Assembly: GCF_000759675.1 (NCBI RefSeq)
Contig: NZ_BAWM01000098.1
Location: forward strand, 248,001-312,000
Source: Neobacillus niacini
Lineage (GTDB): Bacteria > Bacillota > Bacilli > Bacillales > Cytobacillaceae
DNA: 64,000 bases
Reading direction: 5' to 3'
Shown: in pieces, positions 53,517 through 62,121 of the stretch
How positions within the stretch are numbered: the first letter of the stretch is position 1
Layout: every line of letters starts with the position of its first letter
The notes under the pieces: model-generated
Told to the model about the DNA's origin: nothing
Database searches by the model: none
Seen by the model: only the letters and a program-made list of their open reading frames with translations
Program-made: the position numbers and the translations under genes

Positions 53517-54314
53517 TTATTTTGCGATGAGAAAACCTTTTGTATCCCTATTTTCACTCAAATCTATCTTCTGGAACGATTCCAAATTACATACTTTCGT
53601 TTGAATGTCAATTTTTTCAACGTTTCGATTCCATTCCTTCCAAATTGCAGGCAGTACTGAAGACATATATCCGCTAAACGTGATAAATGACGTTCCAGTT
53701 GAACGGACATGATAAGGAATCGGTACTTCCTTTACCCGAAACCCTTTTCTAACAAGATTTAACGTGAGAACTTGCGCGTAATTATAGTCATGAATAATTT
53801 CAGCATGCTGAAGTGCCTGTCTTGTAAAAGCCCTCATCCCAGACTGCCCGTCATAAATCCATCTCCTCAATAACAAGCTCTGAAGAAAGGTAAAACAATA
53901 ATTTCCTAAACGTCGATGGAGTTTCATTCCCTTTATGTTACCCAAAAAGCGGGATCCCATTGTATAATCTGCATTACCCTCAAAAATGGGCTTTAACAAA
54001 TTAGGAATGTGATCGGCAGGGTATTCACCATCAGCGTCAATCATCACCCCAATATCTGCACCTCTTTCAAAGCACTCACGTAGCCCTGCACGAACCGCTG
54101 CACCAAGTCCCTGGTTGTTCGGGAAACTGACAATATAGTCTGCTCCTGCATTGTTTGAAACTTCAACAGTTCGATCTCTGGACCCGTCATTAATGACCAA
54201 AACTTCCACATCTACTTTGTCATGAAAGTATCTCGGAATATTCCTAATAACGTTTCCGATAGATTCCTCCTCATTATAGGCTGGTAAAAACACAATGACT
54301 TTAATTTTATCCAT
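53517..54314 (-). CDS. family 2 glycosyltransferase
   Basis: 265 residues: GT-A fold with VFLPAYNEEESIGNVI, VLVINDGSRDRT, GLGAAVRAGL, GVMIDADGEYPADHI (DxD) and FRVKEVPIPYHVRSTGTSF. Related to dolichyl-phosphate-mannose-synthase-like enzymes, it moves a sugar from a nucleotide to a lipid or glycan at the inner face. No C-terminal membrane helix is visible. It is the last gene of a four-gene cluster; 2 nt separate it from the phosphatase-like gene. Confidence 0.88.
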   Translation of the reverse strand: MDKIKVIVFLPAYNEEESIGNVIRNIPRYFHDKVDVEVLVINDGSRDRTVEVSNNAGADYIVSFPNNQGLGAAVRAGLRECFERGADIGVMIDADGEYPADHIPNLLKPIFEGNADYTMGSRFLGNIKGMKLHRRLGNYCFTFLQSLLLRRWIYDGQSGMRAFTRQALQHAEIIHDYNYAQVLTLNLVRKGFRVKEVPIPYHVRSTGTSFITFSGYMSSVLPAIWKEWNRNVEKIDIQTKVCNLESFQKIDLSENRDTKGFLIAK

Positions 54315-54316
54315 TT

Positions 54317-55777
54317 TTAAATCTCATCCTTCTGTTCAATTGCATCTAATAAGACCTTGCCTCTGCTATGACTAGGAAAAGGCGCACCCAGCAAATGGGC
54401 TAGTGTAGGAGCTAAAGAGACAAGACTTTGTTTTTCCTCCACTTTCTTTCCTTTGGCAATATTCGGTCCGTGGATAAAAAATGGAACAAATCTTTCACCT
54501 TCATCTAAATGGCCATGACCGCCAATCCCGTCAGCCTGCCCATGATCTGCACAAATGAAAAGCGTTGTATTGTCCATTTTGCCCTCTGCTGTGAGCCAGT
54601 CGACAAAGTCTTTAACGAGACGGTCTGCTTCATTAATTTTTTGCAGGTATTCATCATAGAGTACACCTCTGCTATGACCAGTTTGGTCCGTTGCAATCAT
54701 TTGCACGATAAACAAATCTGGATCCTGTTCCTTCATAATTTTCTTTGCCCGCTCCATAATAGTAGAATCTACCTTGTCGTTATGCATAACTGCCGTAAAG
54801 GTTTCAACATCGCTCCCCATCGAATCAACCAGATGAGCGCATCCGAAAAGCCTTCCTTTTTTGCCAACCTTCCTTAAGGAATCGAAAATACTCTCCACCT
54901 TAATTCCTAACTTCCAAACCATATTGGAGTGAATTCCATGTTCCATAGGATACGTTCCTGTAAACATGGAAGAAAAACAGACAACGGTTCTCGCTGGATA
55001 GACGGTTTCCATGTTCGTATACTCTGTTCCGTTATCTTTTAAATAATCAAGGAATGGCGTATCCGCTTCATAAAAGCGTTCTTTTCTCATCCCGTCAATA
55101 ACGATAACAATGGCTTTATCAGATATGCTATTCTCTGGCTGCGGAAAATAATCCCTTGTATAACCGTTATACATTTTAGGTTTCCAATCGAATAAATTAC
55201 GATGAAGAATATAAGCAAAGATAAGAACAAAAATAAAAAAGATTAAATACAGTAACAAATTTATCGGATCTCCCGATGTTATTTTTCCAAAGAAGAATTC
55301 CCAAAGGGTTAACACCAATAAAAACTTAGGAATTTGTTCTTGAGCGTTTCCGCTTGTGGAATCGCTATTTTTTAACACTAGCTTCCAGAAACGGGTAAAG
55401 TTTAACCATGAAGTGCCGATTCTTAAATGGTAATAAAGCGTACCCCAAAAGAAAACAGTAAAAAAGAAATAAAGCCCTATTGAAAAGAATAATAGACCAA
55501 TATTTGTATCATTCCAAATGATTAAATAGACTACAAAAGGAATCCAAAGATAATTTCTTAAAAATAGTGGAAAATCAAATAGAAAATAAAGGACCAAAAC
55601 AGGGATCACATACAAAAAAGATTGAAATAAAGCCAAGGCCGTAACCCAATCAGTTAAAGCTTCGATGTGGAATAACAGCATCGTTCCGACGACAAAGATC
55701 GGTGTAAAAGGTTTCCCCTCATTTAATAAATTCCAGCAACGTGCAGCAACTTTTTCAAATTTAGATGCACTTTTCAT
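54317..55777 (-). CDS. membrane-anchored alkaline-phosphatase-superfamily phosphodiesterase
   Basis: 486 residues from ATG 55777, which overlaps the stop of the preceding gene (ATGA). The first 200 residues hold about six membrane helices. The rest is a type I phosphodiesterase / nucleotide pyrophosphatase domain: IVIVIDGMRKERF (metal Asp), YPARTVVCFSSMFTGTYP (catalytic Thr/Ser), ATDQTGHSRG (Asp, His) and ICADHGQADGIGGHGHLDEG (Asp-His and His). In this family such domains hydrolyse or transfer phospho-groups on lipids and glycans. With a GT2, a UPF0104 protein and an epimerase it probably acts on a membrane glycolipid or its carrier. Confidence 0.8.
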   Translation of the reverse strand: MKSASKFEKVAARCWNLLNEGKPFTPIFVVGTMLLFHIEALTDWVTALALFQSFLYVIPVLVLYFLFDFPLFLRNYLWIPFVVYLIIWNDTNIGLLFFSIGLYFFFTVFFWGTLYYHLRIGTSWLNFTRFWKLVLKNSDSTSGNAQEQIPKFLLVLTLWEFFFGKITSGDPINLLLYLIFFIFVLIFAYILHRNLFDWKPKMYNGYTRDYFPQPENSISDKAIVIVIDGMRKERFYEADTPFLDYLKDNGTEYTNMETVYPARTVVCFSSMFTGTYPMEHGIHSNMVWKLGIKVESIFDSLRKVGKKGRLFGCAHLVDSMGSDVETFTAVMHNDKVDSTIMERAKKIMKEQDPDLFIVQMIATDQTGHSRGVLYDEYLQKINEADRLVKDFVDWLTAEGKMDNTTLFICADHGQADGIGGHGHLDEGERFVPFFIHGPNIAKGKKVEEKQSLVSLAPTLAHLLGAPFPSHSRGKVLLDAIEQKDEI

Positions 55778-56709
55778 TTTATCCTCACTCCTCTCACTCT
55801 GCTCCAATGTAACACGGTCTTGAATGGAATGGGATACATGATTACAGCCATGACTCCTGCAGTATAGGAAAATAAGAATTTGACTGCATGAGTAACAATG
55901 GCAATCGTATAGCCATCTTGAATCGCAAATCCGAACAAACGTAATGCAAAAACAAGAAAGCTTTCATAGTTGGCGATTCCACCCGGTGTTATTTGAAAAA
56001 TTTGCCCTGAAACCGTCACACTGTTGGCAAAAACAGCTTCTATAATCGATAAGTTTTCGTGGTAGACGAAAATCGTTCCATATAGGACAGCTGCCTCTAG
56101 AATCCAACTGACCCCGATTGCAGTAAAAATAAATATTCCTTTTTTTCCTCTAATACCTTGTTTAAATAATTTAATCTGTCGCTTTAAAAAAACAGGAAAA
56201 AACCGTACTAAGACAAGCATTGTAAGAACAAATACAATACTTCCAATTATTATTAGTGGCATGGGAACCTGAAAATCAACTCCCAGGATGACAAGGCCTA
56301 TCAATGTAAAAGCTATTAAGCATATCATGTCAAGCAGCCTAAGAATAATGACGGAATGAGCCGCATCCTCACCGCTTATGTTATCCCGGTTACTCATGAT
56401 TTTTATTCTTACGAGATCCCCTGCTTTGATAGGCAATAAATGGTTCACAAACAAACTATATAAAACTCCCAATAAACACGTTGAAAACCTTGGCCGCCCA
56501 TTTAAATAGACTTTCCAGGCAAGGGCTTTCAAGCAAAAAGAAAGCAAATAAACAGTTAATATAGTCATTAGGATGATAGGTGATTGAATAATGGCTTTTA
56601 TACCGTTCAAAATCCATTCACCATCAAAGTAATTAAACGTCAAATAAAAAAAGAAACTTAAAATCATGAGGGAACATAAAAATTTTATGATTTTAAAGGA
56701 AAGCTTCAT
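55774..56709 (-). CDS. lysylphosphatidylglycerol-synthase-like / UPF0104 membrane protein
   Basis: 311 residues with about eight membrane helices. Typical motifs of the UPF0104/AglD family: NHLLPIKAGDLVRIKIM near residue 90 and TPGGIANYESFLVFALRLFG near 240. Family members are proposed flippases for lipids or lipid-linked sugars, or regulators in surface polysaccharide clusters. It overlaps the epimerase gene by 17 nt and the phosphodiesterase gene by 4 nt, which marks a tight operon. Confidence 0.8.
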   Translation of the reverse strand: MKLSFKIIKFLCSLMILSFFFYLTFNYFDGEWILNGIKAIIQSPIILMTILTVYLLSFCLKALAWKVYLNGRPRFSTCLLGVLYSLFVNHLLPIKAGDLVRIKIMSNRDNISGEDAAHSVIILRLLDMICLIAFTLIGLVILGVDFQVPMPLIIIGSIVFVLTMLVLVRFFPVFLKRQIKLFKQGIRGKKGIFIFTAIGVSWILEAAVLYGTIFVYHENLSIIEAVFANSVTVSGQIFQITPGGIANYESFLVFALRLFGFAIQDGYTIAIVTHAVKFLFSYTAGVMAVIMYPIPFKTVLHWSRVRGVRIK

Positions 56710-57640
56710 TTTCCTTCGCCCACTTTACGGTTTCAGCTAAGCCATGCTCAAAATTTATTTTAGGTCTATATCCTAAAAGATCTTTTGCTTTTCGAATATC
56801 TGCCCACGTCTGGACAACATCACCTGTACGAGATTCTTCTTCCCTAACCACCATCTCAGGAAAATATTGTCTCAATTCATTAATTAATGAAAGCATCGAG
56901 ATGGGATTACCTGAACCAATATTAATCACTTCACTTCTATGTAATTGTGTTAACGATAAATATATTCCGTCGACAATATCATCGATATACGTAAAGTCAC
57001 GAACCCTTCCTTCACCATAAAGGTTAATAACTTGTTTGTTAATCAACTTTTTTAGAAAGATGCCGATGGCCATATCTGGACGAACCCAAGGGCCATACAC
57101 GGTAAAAAACCTTAATATCTTCGTTTCAAATCCATATAAATGTCTATACACATGACAAAAGGATTCTGCGGAATATTTGGATGCTGCATAAGGTGAAATC
57201 ACGTTTCCTGTGGCCATTTCTTCCTTCAATGGACCCTTTTGGTTCCCATAAACAGATGAGGAAGAAGCAAAAATGAATTGCCTTACATCACTTTGTCCAC
57301 AGGCTTCCAGCACATTAATGGTCGCTTTAATATCATAATCAACGTACTCTAGTGGTCTTTCAATCGAGTAGGAAACACCCGGTAATGCTGCAAGATGGAT
57401 TACAGCGTCAGGTGATAGGGATTGAAAGAAAGAGATTGTTTCACTCCAATTTAAGAGATCTAATTGAGTAAAATGCTCCCTTTTCAAAGAGTCTATCGTT
57501 TGCAATTGCTTTCTTTTTCTTTCTAACGAATAGTATGGATGCAGACAATCGATTACATGTACTTCATGATTTTCTAAAATTAGCTTTCTTGTAAGGTGGC
57601 TTCCAATAAAGCCTGCACCACCTGTAATGATAATCTTCAA
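56693..57640 (-). CDS. NAD-dependent sugar-nucleotide epimerase (UDP-glucuronate/glucose 4-epimerase-like)
   Basis: About 315 residues, extended SDR: IIITGGAGFIGSHL at the N-terminus (NAD), SSSSVYG (Ser), YAASKYSAE (catalytic Tyr and Lys), FFTVYGPWVRPDMAI, RDFTYIDDIVDG. Similar to UDP-glucuronate 4-epimerases, whose substrate would be made by the UDP-glucose dehydrogenase 1.5 kb away. I favour TTG 57640 (MKIIITGG) because GAGGTG is correctly spaced for it; ATG 57643 is only 2 nt from that site. First gene of the glycan cluster. Confidence 0.85.
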   Translation of the reverse strand: MKIIITGGAGFIGSHLTRKLILENHEVHVIDCLHPYYSLERKRKQLQTIDSLKREHFTQLDLLNWSETISFFQSLSPDAVIHLAALPGVSYSIERPLEYVDYDIKATINVLEACGQSDVRQFIFASSSSVYGNQKGPLKEEMATGNVISPYAASKYSAESFCHVYRHLYGFETKILRFFTVYGPWVRPDMAIGIFLKKLINKQVINLYGEGRVRDFTYIDDIVDGIYLSLTQLHRSEVINIGSGNPISMLSLINELRQYFPEMVVREEESRTGDVVQTWADIRKAKDLLGYRPKINFEHGLAETVKWAKENEAFL

Positions 57641-57707
57641 CATAACACCTCTATCTATTTAATTGGACCTCATCACTCCCATTATAGACTTTTTATCCAA
57701 AAGGAAA

Positions 57708-57730
57708 AACCTTGTTTGGATGACAAGGTT
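57708..57730 (-). terminator. terminator after the Fur-controlled lipoprotein gene
   Basis: Stem AACCTTG / CAAGGTT, 9-nt loop, then TTTCC on the minus strand, about 20 nt after the lipoprotein stop. It separates that gene from the glycan cluster. Confidence 0.75.
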
Positions 57731-57750
57731 CTCATATTCATGCAAATTAC

Positions 57751-58938
57751 TTATTTCGCTTGGTTAATCACATTTTGTAATGTGGTTTGAATTTCTGCTA
57801 AAACTGGCTCTCCAGCTTCCTTATCCTTTGCTTTTGCTGCTTCAAGGTATGTTTGAGCCTGTTGAGTTAATGTTTGATACGCTTCTGCGCCAATGATACC
57901 TTTGATATCTTCACCAATTACATCAATAAACAGCGCGCCTTCTAATGCGGTTATTGGCGACTTGTCTTCTCCCCAAGTTTCTAAACTTTCCGCATATTCA
58001 TCCAAGGCAATTTTAGAGAAACCACGAACAAATGCTTTATTAACGGCTGCAGGATCAAGTGTTGCCACATCCGTTTCTAAATTAAATTGGCTTTCAATCA
58101 ATGCAGCATCCTCTGCGGCATGTGAGTTTAGGTACTTGAATAGAGACTGGTAAAACGCCCATCCCTCTGCTTGTTCAATTTTGGCAACTTCTGGATTTTC
58201 TTTTGCTTCTGCAGCAGCTTTTGTCGCATATCCATTAGGAATTGCACCAGTAGCTAAATAGAAGGTTTTCATTAACGTTTTGTCTACCACTTGTTTTCCT
58301 AATTGGAAGGCTAACAGATCATCTGACTCAACAGCTTTTTCAATCTCAGCGAAGCCGCCGTCAATGACGGAAACCATATTTGTTCCATAGGCAGCATCAC
58401 GTTTTTCAACTGTTGATTTCAAAATTGCATAAAATTCCTTTGCTTCTTCAATTTCTTCTTTTACTGCGTCCTTCTTGCCCCAGTTTTCTCCAACTTCAGT
58501 AAATTCATGTTTAACTGTGGTATAGAAAACTTTTTGCATTAACTTATCGAAGATTTGTCTAACAACAATAGGATCCATAGAGCCGTCTTGACCTGCTTTT
58601 AGTGCAGCTGTAATATGCTGATCATGTTGTGCTTCAACCTCGGCATCGCGTTCTTGTACAAGGCTTTGTAGATTTTTTGTATAAAGATCTGTCACCATCA
58701 CAAAATCAACTTCTTTTTTTTCTTTAGCCTTATCTAATTCAGTAATGGCTTCCTTGTAACTCGCAGCAAAATCGACTTCTTCTGCAGCTTTTTCTTCCTT
58801 TGACTCTCCCGCATTTGCTGTTTCTTCTTGTTTTTCCTCTTTTGGCTTTTCTGAAGTTTCTTTTGACCCACAAGCAGATAAAACAGCTGAAGCCATTAAA
58901 AAGCTTGCAAAAATAATTTTTAATTGTCTCTTTTTCAT
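57751..58938 (-). CDS. Fur-regulated lipoprotein of unknown function
   Basis: 395 residues. Lipoprotein signal MKKRQLKIIFASFLMASAVLSAC, then a Glu/Lys-rich linker and an all-helical domain with Ala-rich segments (VAKIEQAEGWAFYQSLFKYL, VNKAFVRGFSKIALDEYAES). No imelysin (M75) HxxE motif is visible, so it is not a plain EfeM/EfeO. A textbook sigma-A promoter with a Fur box in its spacer precedes it, so it is made under iron starvation. With the FTR1 operon 4 kb downstream it may be the iron-capturing outer component; that is inference. Confidence 0.8.
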   Translation of the reverse strand: MKKRQLKIIFASFLMASAVLSACGSKETSEKPKEEKQEETANAGESKEEKAAEEVDFAASYKEAITELDKAKEKKEVDFVMVTDLYTKNLQSLVQERDAEVEAQHDQHITAALKAGQDGSMDPIVVRQIFDKLMQKVFYTTVKHEFTEVGENWGKKDAVKEEIEEAKEFYAILKSTVEKRDAAYGTNMVSVIDGGFAEIEKAVESDDLLAFQLGKQVVDKTLMKTFYLATGAIPNGYATKAAAEAKENPEVAKIEQAEGWAFYQSLFKYLNSHAAEDAALIESQFNLETDVATLDPAAVNKAFVRGFSKIALDEYAESLETWGEDKSPITALEGALFIDVIGEDIKGIIGAEAYQTLTQQAQTYLEAAKAKDKEAGEPVLAEIQTTLQNVINQAK

Positions 58939-59013
58939 ATGTATCCCCTCTTCTGCAAAAAAAATTGATAAAAATAAGTGCCTAATTGATAATGAATTTC
59001 ATTCACAAATTTG

Positions 59014-59042
59014 ATTATAAAGAGAATGATTCTCAATGTCAA
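59014..59042 (-). promoter_or_regulatory. Fur-controlled promoter of the lipoprotein gene
   Basis: On the minus strand TTGACA (59037-59042), 17-nt spacer, TATAAT (59014-59019): a perfect sigma-A promoter. The spacer is filled by the 7-1-7 box AGAGAAT-G-ATTCTCA (59021-59035). A second partial box (TGATAATGAATTTCATTC, from 58988) lies further downstream. Confidence 0.92.
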
Positions 59043-59118
59043 TTGGAAATGAGAAATATTTTTGAAAAGTGTATAATAAATTTAACTTTATTAAAATAGC
59101 ATTATTGGAGGTACATGT

Positions 59119-60405
59119 ATGAAGATCACCATTGTTGGAACAGGCCATGTCGGGCTTGTAACCGGCGCATATTTAGCGGAAATCGGTCATGAAGTCACGT
59201 GTTATGATATTGATTCCGATAAAATCGAATTGATAAAACGAGGGAAAATACCCTTCTTTGAACCAGGGTTACTTGAGTTAGTGAATAATAATATTGAAAA
59301 CGACCGGTTATCATTTACTAATAACATTCTCGAAGCTTTGACTTATAGTGAAATTATCTATATCACAGTTGGCACACCGATGGGCTTAAATGGAAAAGTA
59401 AATCTTCATTATTTATACGATGCAGCTGATCAAATCGCGAAAAACATAACTCAGAAAGTCATTATTATCATAAAAAGCACAGTCCCAATAGGAACGAATC
59501 GGATTATTAAAGAACGGATCGAAGCAGTTTCTAAATTCGAGATTGAAATGGTTTCCAATCCGGAATTTTTAAGAGAAGGGTCAGCTATCCATGATACATT
59601 TTTTGCCGATCGAATTGTTATTGGCTCTGAAAGTAAAAAAGCTGCCAAGTTGGTCGAGGAAATAAATAAACCACTTGGCATCCCAATATTTAAAACTGAT
59701 CTTCAAAGTGCAGAATTAATTAAGTACAGCTCCAATGCCTTTTTAGCAACAAAAATAAGTTTTATCAATGAAATAGCTGAATTATGTGAATCACTCGGTG
59801 CCAATATTGAGGACGTAGCCCATGGGATGGGTCTGGACTCCCGTATTGGACCGCATTTTTTAAGAGCAGGTATTGGATATGGAGGTTCCTGTTTTCCAAA
59901 AGATGTGAGCGCTCTGATTCATACAGCTACTGAACATGGAGCCGAACTCAAAATCCTAAAAGCAGTCAATCTTGTGAATCAAAAACAACAGGATGTGTTA
60001 GTTGAAAAAGCAATGCATCGCTTTGGAAGCCTCAATAACAGAAAAGCAGCCATTTTAGGCCTTTCGTTTAAGCCGAATACGGATGATATAAGGGAATCTC
60101 CGGCATTAAGGATGGTCAGTGTGCTGTTAGAAGAAGGAGTTAATATTACTGCTTTTGACCCTGTTTCGATCGAAAACGCAAAAAAACAATTTGGTGATAA
60201 TATTAACTACTCTTCTTCGATCGAAGACGCTCTATTAAATGCAGAGATGGCATTTATCGTAACGGATTGGGATGACATCAAAAACTTTCCTTTATCGCAA
60301 TATGAAAAATTAATGAAAACTCCTATTCTCTTTGATGGACGAAACTGTTATTCATTGGAAGAAGTTAGCCGATTTTCAATTGAATACTTTTCAATTGGGA
60401 GATAA
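59119..60405 (+). CDS. UDP-glucose 6-dehydrogenase
   Basis: 428 residues: NAD-binding ITIVGTGHVGLVTGAYLAE, VTVGTP, STVPIGTN, NPEFLREGSAI, ELIKYSSNAFLATKISFINE and the catalytic-Cys motif GYGGSCFPKDVSAL, then GLSFKPNTDDIRESPA. It oxidises UDP-glucose to UDP-glucuronate (TuaD/Ugd family). TTGGAGG precedes ATG. It is divergent from the iron lipoprotein and probably supplies UDP-glucuronate for the nearby epimerase cluster. Confidence 0.94.
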   Translation: MKITIVGTGHVGLVTGAYLAEIGHEVTCYDIDSDKIELIKRGKIPFFEPGLLELVNNNIENDRLSFTNNILEALTYSEIIYITVGTPMGLNGKVNLHYLYDAADQIAKNITQKVIIIIKSTVPIGTNRIIKERIEAVSKFEIEMVSNPEFLREGSAIHDTFFADRIVIGSESKKAAKLVEEINKPLGIPIFKTDLQSAELIKYSSNAFLATKISFINEIAELCESLGANIEDVAHGMGLDSRIGPHFLRAGIGYGGSCFPKDVSALIHTATEHGAELKILKAVNLVNQKQQDVLVEKAMHRFGSLNNRKAAILGLSFKPNTDDIRESPALRMVSVLLEEGVNITAFDPVSIENAKKQFGDNINYSSSIEDALLNAEMAFIVTDWDDIKNFPLSQYEKLMKTPILFDGRNCYSLEEVSRFSIEYFSIGR

Positions 60406-60502
60406 GTTGTAATAGAGGATTTGTAACTCAAACTAGATTCTAATGGATTTATCCTATCCTTCTCAAATCTTGAAAACATGGAAAAGAATTATCTTGACTA
60501 TT

Positions 60503-60522
60503 AGCTGCCGAAATAGGCAGCT
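60503..60522 (+). terminator. terminator after the UDP-glucose dehydrogenase gene
   Basis: Stem AGCTGCC / GGCAGCT with a 6-nt loop followed by TTTTTCTTTTT, about 100 nt past the stop. Confidence 0.9.
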
Positions 60523-60651
60523 TTTTTCTTTTTATCATTAAATGTTAGATCAATAATATTTCACTTATCAGCTCTATTACATGGAAAAGATAACAATGAT
60601 GTACTTATTATTGAAGAATCACTCAAGGCCGCTATAATAATAACCGAAGTA

Positions 60652-60680
60652 AACCCGACAGATGTTAGTCCTGTCGGGTT
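60652..60680 (+). terminator. second stem-loop terminator
   Basis: 10-bp stem AACCCGACAG / CTGTCGGGTT, 9-nt loop, then ATTTTTGG. No gene is seen between this and the previous terminator (60523-60651). Confidence 0.75.
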
Positions 60681-60819
60681 ATTTTTGGGGGTTTTGGTGT
60701 CATGCTCGGTTATAACAGTAAAAAAACAGTTCCCACGTACAGCTCATATGTGATCTTGGCAAGCGTAAACCATCATACTAAGAAAAACCGAACTATAAAA
60801 AAAAACGGTTGTCTATCCT

Positions 60820-62019
60820 TTAATTATGGTGATGATGATGTTCATACCCATGTTCTTCCGCATATTTACCAAAATTTTCTAAATCATACATTCCAGTGGA
60901 AGTACCGTTTAAGGCCTGATTCATACGTTCTAACAGTACCGTTCTTAACTTTGGATGATAGCCAAAATACTGAGCAATATCAATTGTTACATGCGGATAA
61001 GTCTCTTTAAACTGTTCGGCCATTTTATTCAGTCTTTCCATTAAAATTCCCGTAAATAAAAAATACGGCAGCATGATGATTTTTTTTGCGCCTAATTTAA
61101 TACAGCGTTCCATCCCATCCTGCACAGTTGGCGTAGTTACCCCCATAAAGGCACTTTCAACGATAGGTACATTTAATTTCTCCCACAATAATCTGCTGAT
61201 TTTATAAAAATCACCATTAGCATATGGATCGCTGCCGCCACGTCCAATTAATAAAATTGCCGTATCCTCATGCTTTTGATCTACATCAAAACCTGCTTCA
61301 GCAAGTCTTGTTTTTAAAATTTCAAAAACTTCCTCATGTACACCTATCGTTTGGCCATAAGTAAATCGAACATCTGGGAAATGCTCTTTAGCATGTTCGA
61401 TTTCTGCAGGAATGTGCAGTTTTGAGTGTCCTGCATGTAATAAAATGATGGGAATTACATGGATTTCATCCGCACCTTTTTCAACACACAACTGAATACC
61501 ATCCTCAATATTTGGTGATGCAAATTCTAAAAAACATGTTTCTACTAAAAGAGCTGGATCAATGTATTCTTCCATTTGCCCGACAAATTCACGAACTTCT
61601 TTATTCCCTGCCTCCAGCCTGCTGCCATGTCCAACAAATAATACTGCTTTTTTCATTGGTCCATTACCTTTCTTGTATTTTTCAATTCCTTTTATGCGGT
61701 CTTCGCCGCGTTTCCGCACACCTTGCTCCATTGAATAAATGATCGCATCTTCTTTAACTTCTTCATGAACAATATCACGTGCAGTTTCTTCATGTTGAAC
61801 CGAATACCATGTCCCTTTTGGATAATCAATTACGACACATTTATCTTTACAGCGGCCGTTACAGCGTGTACGCGATGTATGAATTTGCTCATCTAAACGG
61901 TTTTTCCGGATTTCGTCCCGAATTTGCTGAGTGACAGCCTCAGCTCCTGCTCCCATACAGGTTGACCCATTACAAATGAGTAAGTGACGCTGCATTTGCG
62001 TTAAATTCCAGGTCGTCAT
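60820..62019 (-). CDS. cbiX: CbiW-CbiX fusion: 2Fe-2S ferredoxin domain plus sirohydrochlorin cobaltochelatase
   Basis: 399 residues. Residues 10-70 form a thioredoxin-like 2Fe-2S ferredoxin domain (LLICNGSTCMGAG, RCNGRCKDKC). From Met122 follows CbiX: AVLFVGHGSRLEAGNKEV (active-site His), PIILLHAGHSKLHIPAEI (second His), a duplicated second half (LLIGRGGSDPYANGD, MLPYFLFTGILMERL) and a His-rich tail (HGYEHHHHHN). CbiX inserts cobalt into sirohydrochlorin in the anaerobic-type B12 pathway. In B. megaterium the ferredoxin CbiW is a separate gene. An internal ATG at 61656, behind AAAGG, could also start the CbiX part alone. Confidence 0.88.
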   Translation of the reverse strand: MTTWNLTQMQRHLLICNGSTCMGAGAEAVTQQIRDEIRKNRLDEQIHTSRTRCNGRCKDKCVVIDYPKGTWYSVQHEETARDIVHEEVKEDAIIYSMEQGVRKRGEDRIKGIEKYKKGNGPMKKAVLFVGHGSRLEAGNKEVREFVGQMEEYIDPALLVETCFLEFASPNIEDGIQLCVEKGADEIHVIPIILLHAGHSKLHIPAEIEHAKEHFPDVRFTYGQTIGVHEEVFEILKTRLAEAGFDVDQKHEDTAILLIGRGGSDPYANGDFYKISRLLWEKLNVPIVESAFMGVTTPTVQDGMERCIKLGAKKIIMLPYFLFTGILMERLNKMAEQFKETYPHVTIDIAQYFGYHPKLRTVLLERMNQALNGTSTGMYDLENFGKYAEEHGYEHHHHHN

Positions 62020-62121
62020 AAAGTGACCTCCCCTTCTCCCATCATTTTGTACCCTCTATATCTCTTTGTTATATCAACAGTGCCCACGATCAAAGCCCAT
62101 ATTATTAATGTCAAACGAAAC

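Noticed and set aside
60702..61010. A 102-codon plus-strand gene overlapping cbiX
   Set aside because: It begins next to a terminator and is mostly antisense to the cbiX C-terminus; no family resemblance.
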